From Caryophanales bacterium (lineage in GTDB: Bacteria; Bacillota_I; Bacilli_A; RFN20; CAG-826): 20,289 nt of DNA. The DNA lies in assembly GCA_016280685.1 (NCBI GenBank), contig JAEEHE010000042.1, positions 1-20,289 on the forward strand, read 5' to 3'. The notes beneath the pieces were generated by a model, which worked only from the letters and a program-made list of their open reading frames with translations, had not been told where the DNA came from and did no database searches. The position numbers and the translations under genes were made by a program. Below, in pieces: positions 6,814 to 15,499 of the stretch; position 1 is the first letter of the stretch, and each line of letters starts with the position of its first letter.

Positions 6814-7929
6814 TTATCTCTTTCCGGAAACATTGAATTTAAAGAACATAATGTCTCCATCTTTGGGGTAATAACCTTTACCTTCGGTTCTTAATTTACC
6901 AGCTTCTTTAACTGCAGCTTCACTACCTAATTCATGAATAGCTTCGTAAGGATAAACTTCCGCACAGATAAATCCACGTTGGAAATCGGTATGGATAACA
7001 CCCGCACATTCAGGAGCGGAATAACCATTCTTAAATGTCCAAGCGCGGCATTCATCCGCACCGACAGTGAAGAATGTCGATAAATTTAATAATTTATAAG
7101 TGGCCTTAATAACCTTTGTTAAGCCAGATTCAGTGACATTTAATTCTTTGAGATAATCCGCTCTATCATTAGGAGATAATTCAGATAATTCCGCTTCAAT
7201 TTCACAAGAGACAGGGATGACTTCATTTCCTTCCTCATGAGCGTATTTAACGACTTGTTGATATAAGGAAGCATTATCTAAATCCATAAGAGCATCTTCA
7301 CTCACATTAGCGACATAAATAATCGGTTTTTTAGTTAATAGATGGAAACTCTTAACTAATATTTCTTGTTCTTCACTTAAGGAGACCATTCTTGCAGGTT
7401 TGCCTTGTTCAAGAGCTTCTTTTAATGGTGTTAAAACACTCATCTCAGCGATGGATTCTTTATCTTTTTGAATTCTCGCTTTATTAGCGATTTTATCAAT
7501 ACGTTTACTGACGGTATCTAAGTCCGCCATTACGAGTTCCAGATTAATAACTTCGATATCTCTAATGGGATCAACACTACCTTCAACGTGAACGATATCT
7601 TCGCTTTCAAAGCAACGCACCACTTCGACGATAGCGTCGCATTCTCTGATATGTGATAAGAATTGGTTGCCTAAACCTTCACCTTGTGAAGCGCCTCTCA
7701 CCAATCCAGCAATATCATAAAATTCCACAGTAGCAGGAATAGTTCTTTCTGGTTTGAATAGATTAGATAAGAAATCTAGACGATCATCAGGAACATTCAC
7801 CACACCGGTGTTTGGATTGATGGTAGCGAATGGATAATTCGCTGCCTCAACATGTGAATTTGTAATTGCGTTAAAAAGTGTGGACTTTCCCACATTTGGT
7901 AAACCGACAATACCTGCTTTTAATCCCAT
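6814..7929 (-). CDS. ychF: Ribosome-binding ATPase YchF (OBG-family)
   Basis: A 371-residue P-loop protein of the universally conserved YchF/OLA1 group. It shows G1 G-L-P-N-V-G-K-S-T (9-17), the N-Y-P-F-A-T-I switch I, G3 [20 protein letters not shown], the altered G4 N-V-S-E in place of NKxD (which gives the family its preference for ATP over GTP), and a C-terminal TGS domain ending D-I-M-F-F-K-F-N-V. It binds the ribosome and is linked to stress and start-codon control in bacteria. The ATG has SD AGAGGT (spacing about 8). It is first in a two-gene unit with ispF. Confidence 0.95.
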   Translation of the reverse strand: MGLKAGIVGLPNVGKSTLFNAITNSHVEAANYPFATINPNTGVVNVPDDRLDFLSNLFKPERTIPATVEFYDIAGLVRGASQGEGLGNQFLSHIRECDAIVEVVRCFESEDIVHVEGSVDPIRDIEVINLELVMADLDTVSKRIDKIANKARIQKDKESIAEMSVLTPLKEALEQGKPARMVSLSEEQEILVKSFHLLTKKPIIYVANVSEDALMDLDNASLYQQVVKYAHEEGNEVIPVSCEIEAELSELSPNDRADYLKELNVTESGLTKVIKATYKLLNLSTFFTVGADECRAWTFKNGYSAPECAGVIHTDFQRGFICAEVYPYEAIHELGSEAAVKEAGKLRTEGKGYYPKDGDIMFFKFNVSGKR

Positions 7930-7954
7930 AGCGTAACCTCTTTAGTCTGTTAGT

Positions 7955-7983
7955 ATTATACGAAAACAACATTATTAACGCAA
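7955..7983 (-). promoter_or_regulatory. Probable promoter for ychF-ispF
   Basis: On the minus strand, TATAAT (7955-7960) with a weak TTGCGT 17 nt upstream (7978-7983). The start would be near 7948, giving a short leader that retains the ychF SD. The -10 is perfect, the -35 poor. Confidence 0.5.
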
Positions 7984-8011
7984 ACAAAAGTATTTTGTTT
8001 TATGGGTTAAT
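7974..8011 (-). terminator. AT-rich hairpin over the ABC gene stop codon, possible weak terminator
   Basis: Minus-strand AAACAAAA/TTTTGTTT (8-bp stem, 3-nt loop, 7982-8000) nested inside ATTAAC/GTTAAT (8006-8011 with 7974-7979). The outer arm contains the stop codon of the ABC gene. There is no clean T-tract after it, and its 3' arm overlaps the ychF -35, so termination is uncertain. Confidence 0.3.
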
Positions 8012-10805
8012 GCTTCAAAGCTTCGATAGGGTCTAATCTATTTAATCTCGCACCAATAATGAGAGAAGAAGTAATAGAAATAACAAACGCTAAAAGGAAC
8101 ATATAGAGCAAAGATAAGGGATAAAAGGAGAAAGAAAAGCCGACATTCATTTGTTTAGACATCTCAAAACTGATAATAAACGAAATAAAAACTAATTCGA
8201 TTGATGATAAGAAAAATGAGATAAAACACATGAAGACACTATGGGATATAACAAACTTCCTGGCTTCTTTCTTGTTCACTCCTAAGCATCTTGCTAATCC
8301 AATATCTCTACGACTTTCTAAAACATATAGGTAATTACAAATCGATAATAATAATGTGGAAATTATGACTGCTATAAGGGAAAAGCACATAAGTGCTATT
8401 TGAATATAAAAACATACTTGATTAACACTATCATTTACATCACTCATGGGATCGCTTACCTCAAAATCAGGAAACGCTCTTGATAGTTTCTTAATAACAT
8501 CTTTTACATTCTTTTGGTTTTTCACATCCACCATTACTGAATTAATACCGAGATTAAATATGGAAACATCTAACTTGATTTGAAAGAAACTAATTGGCCA
8601 ATCTTGGTGATGATAAATAAGATTCTTTTCACTTTCGATAATACCTGTAACCACTACTGATGTAGTCTTAAATTTCTTATGTAAGCGACCGCCACTATCG
8701 ACATTCTGCGAATATAAATGAGCGATATAAATTGTCTTTTTCAAACCATCACCATTAAAAAGTTTTTTATTAAGTGCAGAAGAGATGACTATCTCATCTA
8801 AATCAATTGGAACTTTTCCATTTATATATTCATCAGAGAGGCACCTAAAGTTCACACCACCATTAAAGGATTGGGAGAAATGTCCACTAGCGACATTATT
8901 AGGTAATGAGAAATTTTCATTACCATCTAAGTTCATTGTTGTTTGGGTATCTATCACATCATCCAAGATATCTTCATCAGGGGCGAAGTACATATAACTC
9001 GAGAAACCAAATAGCATACTTGAAGGATAAATCGCATAGCCACCATTTGAAGCAAAAATCGGTTTAATTATCTCATCACTAATATCTTGGAAATATTTGA
9101 AATACCACATTGGAATCATCTGCAAAGAGTTGGAAAATACAAAAATTCGGTTAATTTCTTCACTTCTTTTTCCGTTAAATAGCCATGGATAGTATGTAGA
9201 ATTTGCGATTTCGAATAGATATGGTTCTAATGATTCATCCACTCTTAACTTATTCAATAACTCATATTTATTTTGTGAATAAATGTAGTATATCTTTTTT
9301 AGTAGCCAAGGTACATTACTTTGACTATTTTCATCAGTAGGAAAACGCATCCTTTCTTCAAACATATATTCATTCCACATATGGTTGTTATGATATATTC
9401 CCGGTTCTCTTTCTAGGGAGAAACCCACAACCGTTAATACTTGTTGATCACTATATTGCCAACTGTCTTTTCTTAAATCGAAAAAGATTTTGAAATAATT
9501 GGTTTGCAGATATCTAGATAGAGAATTAACTGTCCTTTCTATCCTAAGTTGAAAACAAATATCTCTAATCATGTCGATGGTTAAAGCTAAAACAACCTGG
9601 TCATTTTCTAAATATGATATTTCTTCGGGATATATCTTTTCCGGCCTCTCCACATCCAACCATCTAAATTCATTTATATGTCTGACGCTTATTCCTTCGA
9701 TTGCATGGTAATAAGTACTATCAGCGAGAGCGATGCAATTACTTTCCGGAAAGAATGATTCAAAGTCATTGTGATAAGTGACGCCTATATCATAAATATC
9801 CTTCGGATATTTTTTATATATATCATTTACCTCAAAATAGTTCACACCATATTGACCAAAGATACTTCGATCCGTGTTCTTCATAGAAATGGTCACTTTA
9901 GAGTCATCTAATATTTGCGAATAGGACTTTTTAATATTTGAAGAAATCGATGATGATAAAGAAGAAGCTAAACCGACACCAATTAATCCCAAAGAAGTAA
10001 CCATATTGCAAATTGAAGTCCTCCACTTCTTTTGTTTAATAGAACTAATTGTGTGATGTCTTAAGAAAGAAGAAGGAACGCTAGGTTTCCTTTCGTTGAA
10101 TAACATTTTAGGCATTGGAAGATTATCTTTAGTTTTATTTCTTTTGTTTTCTTTTATTTTTACAATAGAACCATCTTTCATTCTGATATTTATATCAGCA
10201 TATTTCTTCGCGAGGTCTTTATCATGAGAAACCATGACCACTAAAGTCTTATTAGAAACCTTATCTAATAAATCCATGATCTCTATTGAAGTCTTACTAT
10301 CCAATGCGCCTGTCGGTTCATCAGCGAGAATGATTTTAGGGTTATTCACTAATGCTCTAGCGATAGCGACTCTTTGTTTTTCTCCTCCTGATAGTTTTCC
10401 GACTTTCTGGTGAACGTTTTGTTTAAGACCGACCATATTAATCAAATCTACGCATTTACGGATTTTCGTTTTTTTTGAAGAGGAAGAAATGACATCTAAG
10501 GGAAACATGATATTACTTAAAACAGTTTCGTTATCAAAGAGTTTAAAATCCTGAAAAATAAAACCATATTTCTTTAAACGGAATTCATCCATTTGTGACT
10601 GACTCATTAAATTTATATGATGACCATCAACAGTGATATCACCTTCAAAATTAATTAATCCAGAAAGCAAATTTAAAAGCGTAGTTTTTCCGCATCCAGA
10701 TGGCCCTTCAATGATGACAAGTCCAGTTCTCGGTAATGAAAAATTGATGTTTTTTAAAACTATAGAATTACCATATTTTTTCTTTACATTTATAAAATTA
10801 ATCAT
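8007..10805 (-). CDS. ABC transporter, fused ATPase-permease (MacB/FtsX-type), large ectodomain
   Basis: A 932-residue single chain. The N-terminal ATPase (1-220) has Walker A G-P-S-G-C-G-K-T-T (34-42), Q85, signature L-S-G-G-E (138-142), Walker B I-I-L-A-D-E163 and H194, so it looks active. A first membrane segment lies at about 267-284, then an extracellular region of roughly 500 residues, then three membrane helices (about 800-822, 857-879, 896-918) and the FtsX-type ending L-D-P-I-E-A-L-K. This is the MacB/LolCDE-like (type VII) layout, in which a pair of such chains moves conformational work to an outside domain rather than carrying substrate through a membrane pore. Its start overlaps the preceding ABC gene by ATGA, so the two probably form a heterodimer. 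The substrate is unknown; peptide export or resistance is only a family-based guess. Confidence 0.88.
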   Translation of the reverse strand: MINFINVKKKYGNSIVLKNINFSLPRTGLVIIEGPSGCGKTTLLNLLSGLINFEGDITVDGHHINLMSQSQMDEFRLKKYGFIFQDFKLFDNETVLSNIMFPLDVISSSSKKTKIRKCVDLINMVGLKQNVHQKVGKLSGGEKQRVAIARALVNNPKIILADEPTGALDSKTSIEIMDLLDKVSNKTLVVMVSHDKDLAKKYADINIRMKDGSIVKIKENKRNKTKDNLPMPKMLFNERKPSVPSSFLRHHTISSIKQKKWRTSICNMVTSLGLIGVGLASSLSSSISSNIKKSYSQILDDSKVTISMKNTDRSIFGQYGVNYFEVNDIYKKYPKDIYDIGVTYHNDFESFFPESNCIALADSTYYHAIEGISVRHINEFRWLDVERPEKIYPEEISYLENDQVVLALTIDMIRDICFQLRIERTVNSLSRYLQTNYFKIFFDLRKDSWQYSDQQVLTVVGFSLEREPGIYHNNHMWNEYMFEERMRFPTDENSQSNVPWLLKKIYYIYSQNKYELLNKLRVDESLEPYLFEIANSTYYPWLFNGKRSEEINRIFVFSNSLQMIPMWYFKYFQDISDEIIKPIFASNGGYAIYPSSMLFGFSSYMYFAPDEDILDDVIDTQTTMNLDGNENFSLPNNVASGHFSQSFNGGVNFRCLSDEYINGKVPIDLDEIVISSALNKKLFNGDGLKKTIYIAHLYSQNVDSGGRLHKKFKTTSVVVTGIIESEKNLIYHHQDWPISFFQIKLDVSIFNLGINSVMVDVKNQKNVKDVIKKLSRAFPDFEVSDPMSDVNDSVNQVCFYIQIALMCFSLIAVIISTLLLSICNYLYVLESRRDIGLARCLGVNKKEARKFVISHSVFMCFISFFLSSIELVFISFIISFEMSKQMNVGFSFSFYPLSLLYMFLLAFVISITSSLIIGARLNRLDPIEALKH

Positions 10806-12910
10806 TCGTCACATAGCTCCTCTTTGGGGGAAATTTTCTTAGAGAACATTAACGGAATATAGGTTGAAAAATAACAAATCAAAAACGTTGCCGAAATTAA
10901 AGTGAGAGGAAATAACAAAGGAACTCCCAAAAAAGACATCCATGGTACTGATATCAAATTTTTAAATGTTGTAATTTTTTGAATTATGTTATTAAAAATA
11001 AAATTTAAAACTGGTGTGATGGCCATCGATATACTCATCGATAGGAATCCCACTAGAATATTCTCCTTTAAATATATAGAAAAAATACCGCCTCTTTCTG
11101 CCCCTAAACATGTTAAGATTGCACTTATCTTTTTATCATCCGTGTAGGATGAAAATGATATGATACCTAATATCAATGCCGTACCCATAATTGCGATCAT
11201 TAAAAATAGCTCCATACCCATTGATGCAGCATTCATTAAATTAAACAAAGAATCACTAATTGTTAAAGAATAGGAATCAATTTTATATGGTTCTTCTATG
11301 TTATCGACTATGTCTCTTAAATTATTTTTCTGATTAATATCTTTTAAAAATAAACGATATGAATATGAAGAAATTGCTTCACCACCATAAGAGTTTTCTA
11401 TTATCTCTAACCAAGAGACATCACGTTTAACACTTGTAGAAAGATTATTTAATAGATATTCACCCAATAACTCCTTTAATGATACATATGGATAATAAAT
11501 CTTAGGTGTTGCAAGAAATTGGAAATCCTTCACGACTCCCACAATATGAATATTCTTTTCATAGACGAAATAATCGGTGATAACTGGATTAAGTTCATCT
11601 TCCGTATAGTAATGATATTCATAATCCGAATAAATGCTTAAAGTTGTGTCTAAAGGGTCACTTTTAAAAATATCTTTAAGATATTTATAAGCGTTCTCGT
11701 TTATCACAACATCATAAAGACTATCGATTGATGGGATAACACCTTTAATTAATAAAGAAGCATCGGTTGAAAAATCAGTAAATGAATAAATCTGATTATA
11801 GGAAATCTTATCTAATCTTTCTTCACCGGATTTGATTAATGGAAACATCGGTAATAAAGCGTCGGTATTTGGTTCAATGTAAAAAGCATCTAATGTATTG
11901 TCTAAATCAACCATTTCTTCTAATGAAGGCCGATTCATTTGCACCAAAGACATCTTGCTGCCTTCAATGCTTTGATTCGTTTCTTTATAGAAGGAAGAAA
12001 CTCCATAATCTAGTTGTTGGTAACTACTATTTAAAACGGATTGGTGATAGCCATTAGAAAAACCAAAGATTAACATTGTACTCACTAAACCAACTACCAA
12101 AGAAACTATAGAGATAATATTTCTCTTAAATCTTCTTTTGAAATTAGAAAGAAAAAGCAGATTAATCCAATGGGCCTTTTCTTTCTTCTTCACCACTTCC
12201 CTCTTTTGAGTCAGAGAAAAGGAACTATCCTTATCTTCATTAGCGATTATTTTTCCATCCTTAATAGTGATTATTCGATCAGCAAACTTTTTAACCAAAG
12301 ATAAATTATGACTCACTAAAAGCACTAATCTTTCTTTGCTGATTTCTTTTAATAACTTCATGACATCCAAAGAATTTTTGCTATCTAAAGCACCAGTTGG
12401 TTCATCAGCGATAATGACCTTTGGGTTATTGATTAACGCTCTTAAAATAGCGACTCTTTCTTTCTCGCCGCCGCTTAAATCAGAACATTTATGATTTAGC
12501 AATTTTTCATCAAAATTTAGGGTTTTTGCCAAGTTTTTTGCATTTTCTATCGTGTTTTTCTTGTTTTTACCATTAATTAACGCGGGCAATATGATATTGA
12601 ATAAAGCGGTCTGATTTTCTAACAAATGATAATGTTGAAAAATGATACCAATATCTTTATTTCGGTATAAAGCTTTTCTCTTATTTGACCATTTATTAAT
12701 GTCTTGATTTTCATAATAGACATTTCCATTTGAAGGATTATCTATTAAGGAAATCATATTGATTAATGTGGACTTCCCACTTCCGGATTTACCAATAATG
12801 GCAACAAGACCTTTAGAGAAAGAAATGGAGATATTATCTAAGACCACTTTTTCTTTTTGATCTTCAACTTTATATTTCTTACTTACATGCGATAGTCTTA
12901 TTTGGTCCAT
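10802..12910 (-). CDS. ABC transporter, fused ATPase-permease (MacB/FtsX-type), smaller partner
   Basis: A 702-residue chain with the same plan as the gene after it. The ATPase part (1-225) has Walker A G-K-S-G-S-G-K-S-T (40-48), Q92, L-S-G-G-E (145-149), I-I-A-D-E170 and H201. One membrane segment follows at about 264-284, an extracellular domain of about 280 residues, then three helices (about 571-592, 618-638, 659-683) and a short K-I-S-P-K-E-E tail like the FtsX ending. Both ATP-site motif sets are intact in both genes. It stops in TGA, sharing ATGA with the next start. Its SD (AGGGGG, spacing 7) is buried in a strong hairpin. No two-component regulator, substrate peptide or immunity gene lies nearby. 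The pair interrupts otherwise housekeeping genes and may be an accessory insertion; codon use was not computed. Confidence 0.88.
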   Translation of the reverse strand: MDQIRLSHVSKKYKVEDQKEKVVLDNISISFSKGLVAIIGKSGSGKSTLINMISLIDNPSNGNVYYENQDINKWSNKRKALYRNKDIGIIFQHYHLLENQTALFNIILPALINGKNKKNTIENAKNLAKTLNFDEKLLNHKCSDLSGGEKERVAILRALINNPKVIIADEPTGALDSKNSLDVMKLLKEISKERLVLLVSHNLSLVKKFADRIITIKDGKIIANEDKDSSFSLTQKREVVKKKEKAHWINLLFLSNFKRRFKRNIISIVSLVVGLVSTMLIFGFSNGYHQSVLNSSYQQLDYGVSSFYKETNQSIEGSKMSLVQMNRPSLEEMVDLDNTLDAFYIEPNTDALLPMFPLIKSGEERLDKISYNQIYSFTDFSTDASLLIKGVIPSIDSLYDVVINENAYKYLKDIFKSDPLDTTLSIYSDYEYHYYTEDELNPVITDYFVYEKNIHIVGVVKDFQFLATPKIYYPYVSLKELLGEYLLNNLSTSVKRDVSWLEIIENSYGGEAISSYSYRLFLKDINQKNNLRDIVDNIEEPYKIDSYSLTISDSLFNLMNAASMGMELFLMIAIMGTALILGIISFSSYTDDKKISAILTCLGAERGGIFSIYLKENILVGFLSMSISMAITPVLNFIFNNIIQKITTFKNLISVPWMSFLGVPLLFPLTLISATFLICYFSTYIPLMFSKKISPKEELCDE

Positions 12911-12940
12911 AAAAAATCCCCCTATTTAGTAATAGGAGGA
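12911..12940 (-). promoter_or_regulatory. Terminator-like hairpin that contains the SD of the ABC operon
   Basis: In minus-strand RNA, UCCUCCUAUU pairs with AAUAGGGGGA over 10 bp (one U-G wobble) around the 4-nt loop ACUA, followed by six U and then directly the AUG of the 702-residue ABC gene. The 3' arm holds the only SD for that gene (AGGGGG). The 5' arm carries CCUCCU, the same sequence as the anti-SD of 16S rRNA. It has the form of an intrinsic terminator for fhs and of a ribosome-binding-site lock at once. No promoter is evident between the fhs stop (12968) and the hairpin. Confidence 0.75.
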
Positions 12941-12967
12941 ATTTCTTAATTTTGTCTTAAAATATTT

Positions 12968-14575
12968 TTACATTTTGACAGCAGCAGGAACTTTTGGAAG
13001 TCCAGGCATGGTCATAACCGCACCGGTAAGAGGAACGATAAACTGAGCACCCGCAGATAAGCGAACTTCTCTAACGGTAATGGTAAATCCTGTAGGAGCA
13101 CCTAATACTTTCGCATCATCGGTTAAAGAATTAGGAGTCTTCGCCATACAGACGGCAAAGCCAGCATAACCCATATCGGTATATTTCTTAATTTGTTCAT
13201 TTGCGAGGTCGGTATAAACCACTTCGCCCGCACCATAGATTTCATGAGAGATGCGTTCGATTTTATCTTTGATTGACCATTTTTTATCTCCAATAGGATA
13301 TAAAGGTTTGAAGGTGCTATCGTTTCTATCTAAGCATTCTTTAACAGCTTTTGCTAAAGCAACTGCACCTTCTCCGCCTTCTAAGGCACCGGTATTGATA
13401 ACGCCAATCCAACCCTTAGCTTTAATATCTTCTAACAAGGTATTAATTTCTGCATCTGTATCGCTGGGGAATCTATTAATAGCGATAACTACTTCGTTGC
13501 TATAAAGACCCATATTTTCTCTATGTTTCCAAAGGTTGCATTCTCCCGCTCTCATGGCCTCGATATTTTCATTTTCTAAATCATCGAACTTGACACCACC
13601 ATGGAGTTTAAGAGCTCTGACTGTCGCTACTAAAACAATCGCATCAGGCTTTAAGCCTGCTCTTTGACATTTAATATCTAAGAATTTTTCCGCACCTAAG
13701 TCAGATCCGAAGCCAGCCTCTGTGACGACGACGTCGGCGAGTTTAAGAGCTAACTTTGTGGCGATTACGGAATTACATCCATGAGCAATATTAGCGAATG
13801 GTCCACCATGAACGAGAACTGGGTTAGCTTCTAATGTTTGCACCAAATTTGGATTCATCGCTGCATGCATTAATTTATAAATTGCACCACGGATATGTAA
13901 ATCGCGAACTCTAATTGGTTGTTCATCATATGTATAAGCGACGATGATATCTTCAGTTCTGTCTAAGAATTCTTCTTCATCATTAGAAATGCAGAAGATG
14001 GCCATTAATTCAGAGGCCACGGTAATAACGAATTCGGATTTATGTGTAATAGAATGTTTTGAGTCAGCACTGGTAACCGTAATATCACGTAAAGAACGGT
14101 CATTCATATCTAACGCTCTTGTCCAAACGATTCTATCAGGATTGATATTTAATAAATTGCCTTGGAAGACACTATTTTCGATAATGGCGGAGATAAGATT
14201 AATTGTGGAAGTTAAAGCGTGGAAGTCACCAGTGAAATGTAAATTGATATCATCACTAGGGACAATTGTGGACTTTAATGCGCCAACCGCACCACCTTTA
14301 ACACCAAAAACAGGGCCTAAGGAAGGTTCTCTTAAGCAAGCTAAGGAATTAACACCGATTTTATGAAAACCATCGTGTAAACCGATTGTTGTTGTGGTTT
14401 TACCTTCACCAGCCTTTGTGGGAGTAATCGCGGTCACCAAAACTAATTTAGCGTCTGGGCGATCTTTAATTTTTTCTTTAATTGCTAAATCGATTTTCGC
14501 TTTGTCTTTGCCATAAGGGATGACATATTCATCATCGATATGAAGTTTAGCAGCAATTTCTGTAATTGGTCTCAT
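12968..14575 (-). CDS. fhs: Formate-tetrahydrofolate ligase
   Basis: A 535-residue enzyme that joins formate to tetrahydrofolate using ATP, giving 10-formyl-THF for purine synthesis and initiator-tRNA formylation. The P-loop T-P-T-K-A-G-E-G-K-T-T-T (51-62) is canonical, as are R-E-P-S-L-G-P-V-F-G-V-K-G-G-A (82-96), I-N-L-H-F-T-G-D-F-H-A (110-120), the V-H-G-G-P-F-A-N-I-A-H-G region and the C-terminal A-P-T-G-F. Between the second and third motifs the family's G-G-G-Y-x-Q stretch is replaced by G-A-L-K-S-T at equal length. Size is slightly below the usual 555. It starts 4 nt after miaA with SD AGAGGT, so it is co-transcribed with miaA. Confidence 0.94.
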   Translation of the reverse strand: MRPITEIAAKLHIDDEYVIPYGKDKAKIDLAIKEKIKDRPDAKLVLVTAITPTKAGEGKTTTTIGLHDGFHKIGVNSLACLREPSLGPVFGVKGGAVGALKSTIVPSDDINLHFTGDFHALTSTINLISAIIENSVFQGNLLNINPDRIVWTRALDMNDRSLRDITVTSADSKHSITHKSEFVITVASELMAIFCISNDEEEFLDRTEDIIVAYTYDEQPIRVRDLHIRGAIYKLMHAAMNPNLVQTLEANPVLVHGGPFANIAHGCNSVIATKLALKLADVVVTEAGFGSDLGAEKFLDIKCQRAGLKPDAIVLVATVRALKLHGGVKFDDLENENIEAMRAGECNLWKHRENMGLYSNEVVIAINRFPSDTDAEINTLLEDIKAKGWIGVINTGALEGGEGAVALAKAVKECLDRNDSTFKPLYPIGDKKWSIKDKIERISHEIYGAGEVVYTDLANEQIKKYTDMGYAGFAVCMAKTPNSLTDDAKVLGAPTGFTITVREVRLSAGAQFIVPLTGAVMTMPGLPKVPAAVKM

Positions 14576-14579
14576 AATA

Positions 14580-15458
14580 TTACCTCTCTTTTGTATTATC
14601 TAAAACTAGTTCATGCACATCTTGGTACATCTTTAATGAAAATTGATTTTTGAAGAAGGTCACTTGTCTTTTTGCGTAGTTTCTCGTTCTCTTCTTAATG
14701 AGTTCTTTACACTCTTCTAAGGTTAGTTCTCCATCAAGGTAAGAGAGAACTTCTTTATAACCGATTGCCTCTTTGGCAGTGACCGATAAATTAAATCTAT
14801 TTTTAAGAGATTTAACTTCTTCTACTAATCCTTTTTCAAACATTATATCTACTCTTTGATTAATATGTGCATATAAATCTTCACGATTTGGATTTAACAT
14901 CAAAATATTTAAATTTTCATAGATTAATTTATGCTCTTGTTGATCGATAGTTTCGCTTTTTGTTTGTCCACAACGACGAGCAATGGATATCGCTCTAATG
15001 ACTCTTTTACGATTGTTCTTATGAATAGTGTCTAAAGACTTAGGATCTAGTTCTTTAAGCATTTCATATAATGTGTCATTATCTAAAGCCTCTAAATCCG
15101 ATACATCATTATCTTCTTCTTGATTGAAGACATAATCATAAATCGATGCTCTGATATATAAACCAGTGCCACCACAAACGATGATGTTTTCATATTTCTT
15201 GGACAACTCTTCAACTGTCTCTCTAAATAGTTTTTGATATTCCATCACGGAGAACGATTCCGATGGTTCTTTAATATCTAAAAGATAATGCCTTTCGTAA
15301 TAAGGATCATCCTCAGAAATCTTCGCTGTACCGATATTCATTTCTTTATAGATTTGAAAAGCATCCGCATTAATTATCGGTGCGTCATAATAATCGGAAA
15401 GAATCTTCGCAGCTAAAGTTTTGCCACTGCCAGTGGGACCACAAATAATATAAAGCAT
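14580..15458 (-). CDS. miaA: tRNA dimethylallyltransferase
   Basis: A 292-residue enzyme that adds a dimethylallyl group from DMAPP to N6 of A37 in tRNAs reading UNN codons; MiaB, encoded just upstream, then methylthiolates that base. Motifs are P-loop G-P-T-G-S-G-K-T (7-14), D32-A-F-Q35-I-Y37 (family consensus DSxQxY, with Ser replaced by Ala here), N-I-G-T-A-K, G-G-T-G-L-Y (96-101), and the C-terminal N-Y-A-K-R-Q-V-T-F-F. The start is fixed because the P-loop begins at residue 7. There is no SD before it, and a TATAAT lies exactly where a leaderless transcript would need it. It follows the terminator of the rny operon and leads fhs. Confidence 0.94.
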   Translation of the reverse strand: MLYIICGPTGSGKTLAAKILSDYYDAPIINADAFQIYKEMNIGTAKISEDDPYYERHYLLDIKEPSESFSVMEYQKLFRETVEELSKKYENIIVCGGTGLYIRASIYDYVFNQEEDNDVSDLEALDNDTLYEMLKELDPKSLDTIHKNNRKRVIRAISIARRCGQTKSETIDQQEHKLIYENLNILMLNPNREDLYAHINQRVDIMFEKGLVEEVKSLKNRFNLSVTAKEAIGYKEVLSYLDGELTLEECKELIKKRTRNYAKRQVTFFKNQFSLKMYQDVHELVLDNTKER

Positions 15459-15464
15459 AGAATT

Positions 15465-15470
15465 ATTATA
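15465..15470 (-). promoter_or_regulatory. Perfect -10 box for a probably leaderless miaA transcript
   Basis: Minus-strand TATAAT whose last base is 7 positions before the A of the miaA ATG (15458), so the predicted transcription start is the start codon itself. No recognisable -35 (GAAGTA at spacing 17). Confidence 0.45.
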
Positions 15471-15474
15471 TTAC

Positions 15475-15499
15475 AAAAAATGCGAATTACTTCGCATTA
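15475..15499 (-). terminator. Rho-independent terminator of the rny-ymdB-miaB-ymcA operon
   Basis: Minus-strand AATGCGAA/TTCGCATT (15498-15491 with 15486-15479), 8 bp with a 4-nt loop, ending in a T6 run (two in the stem). The 5' arm starts within the stop codon of the YlbF/YmcA-family gene. Confidence 0.82.

Noticed and set aside
13944..14366. 140-codon plus-strand open frame inside fhs
   Set aside because: Antisense shadow of a strongly conserved enzyme gene. The long frame reflects codon bias and there is no SD or family resemblance.
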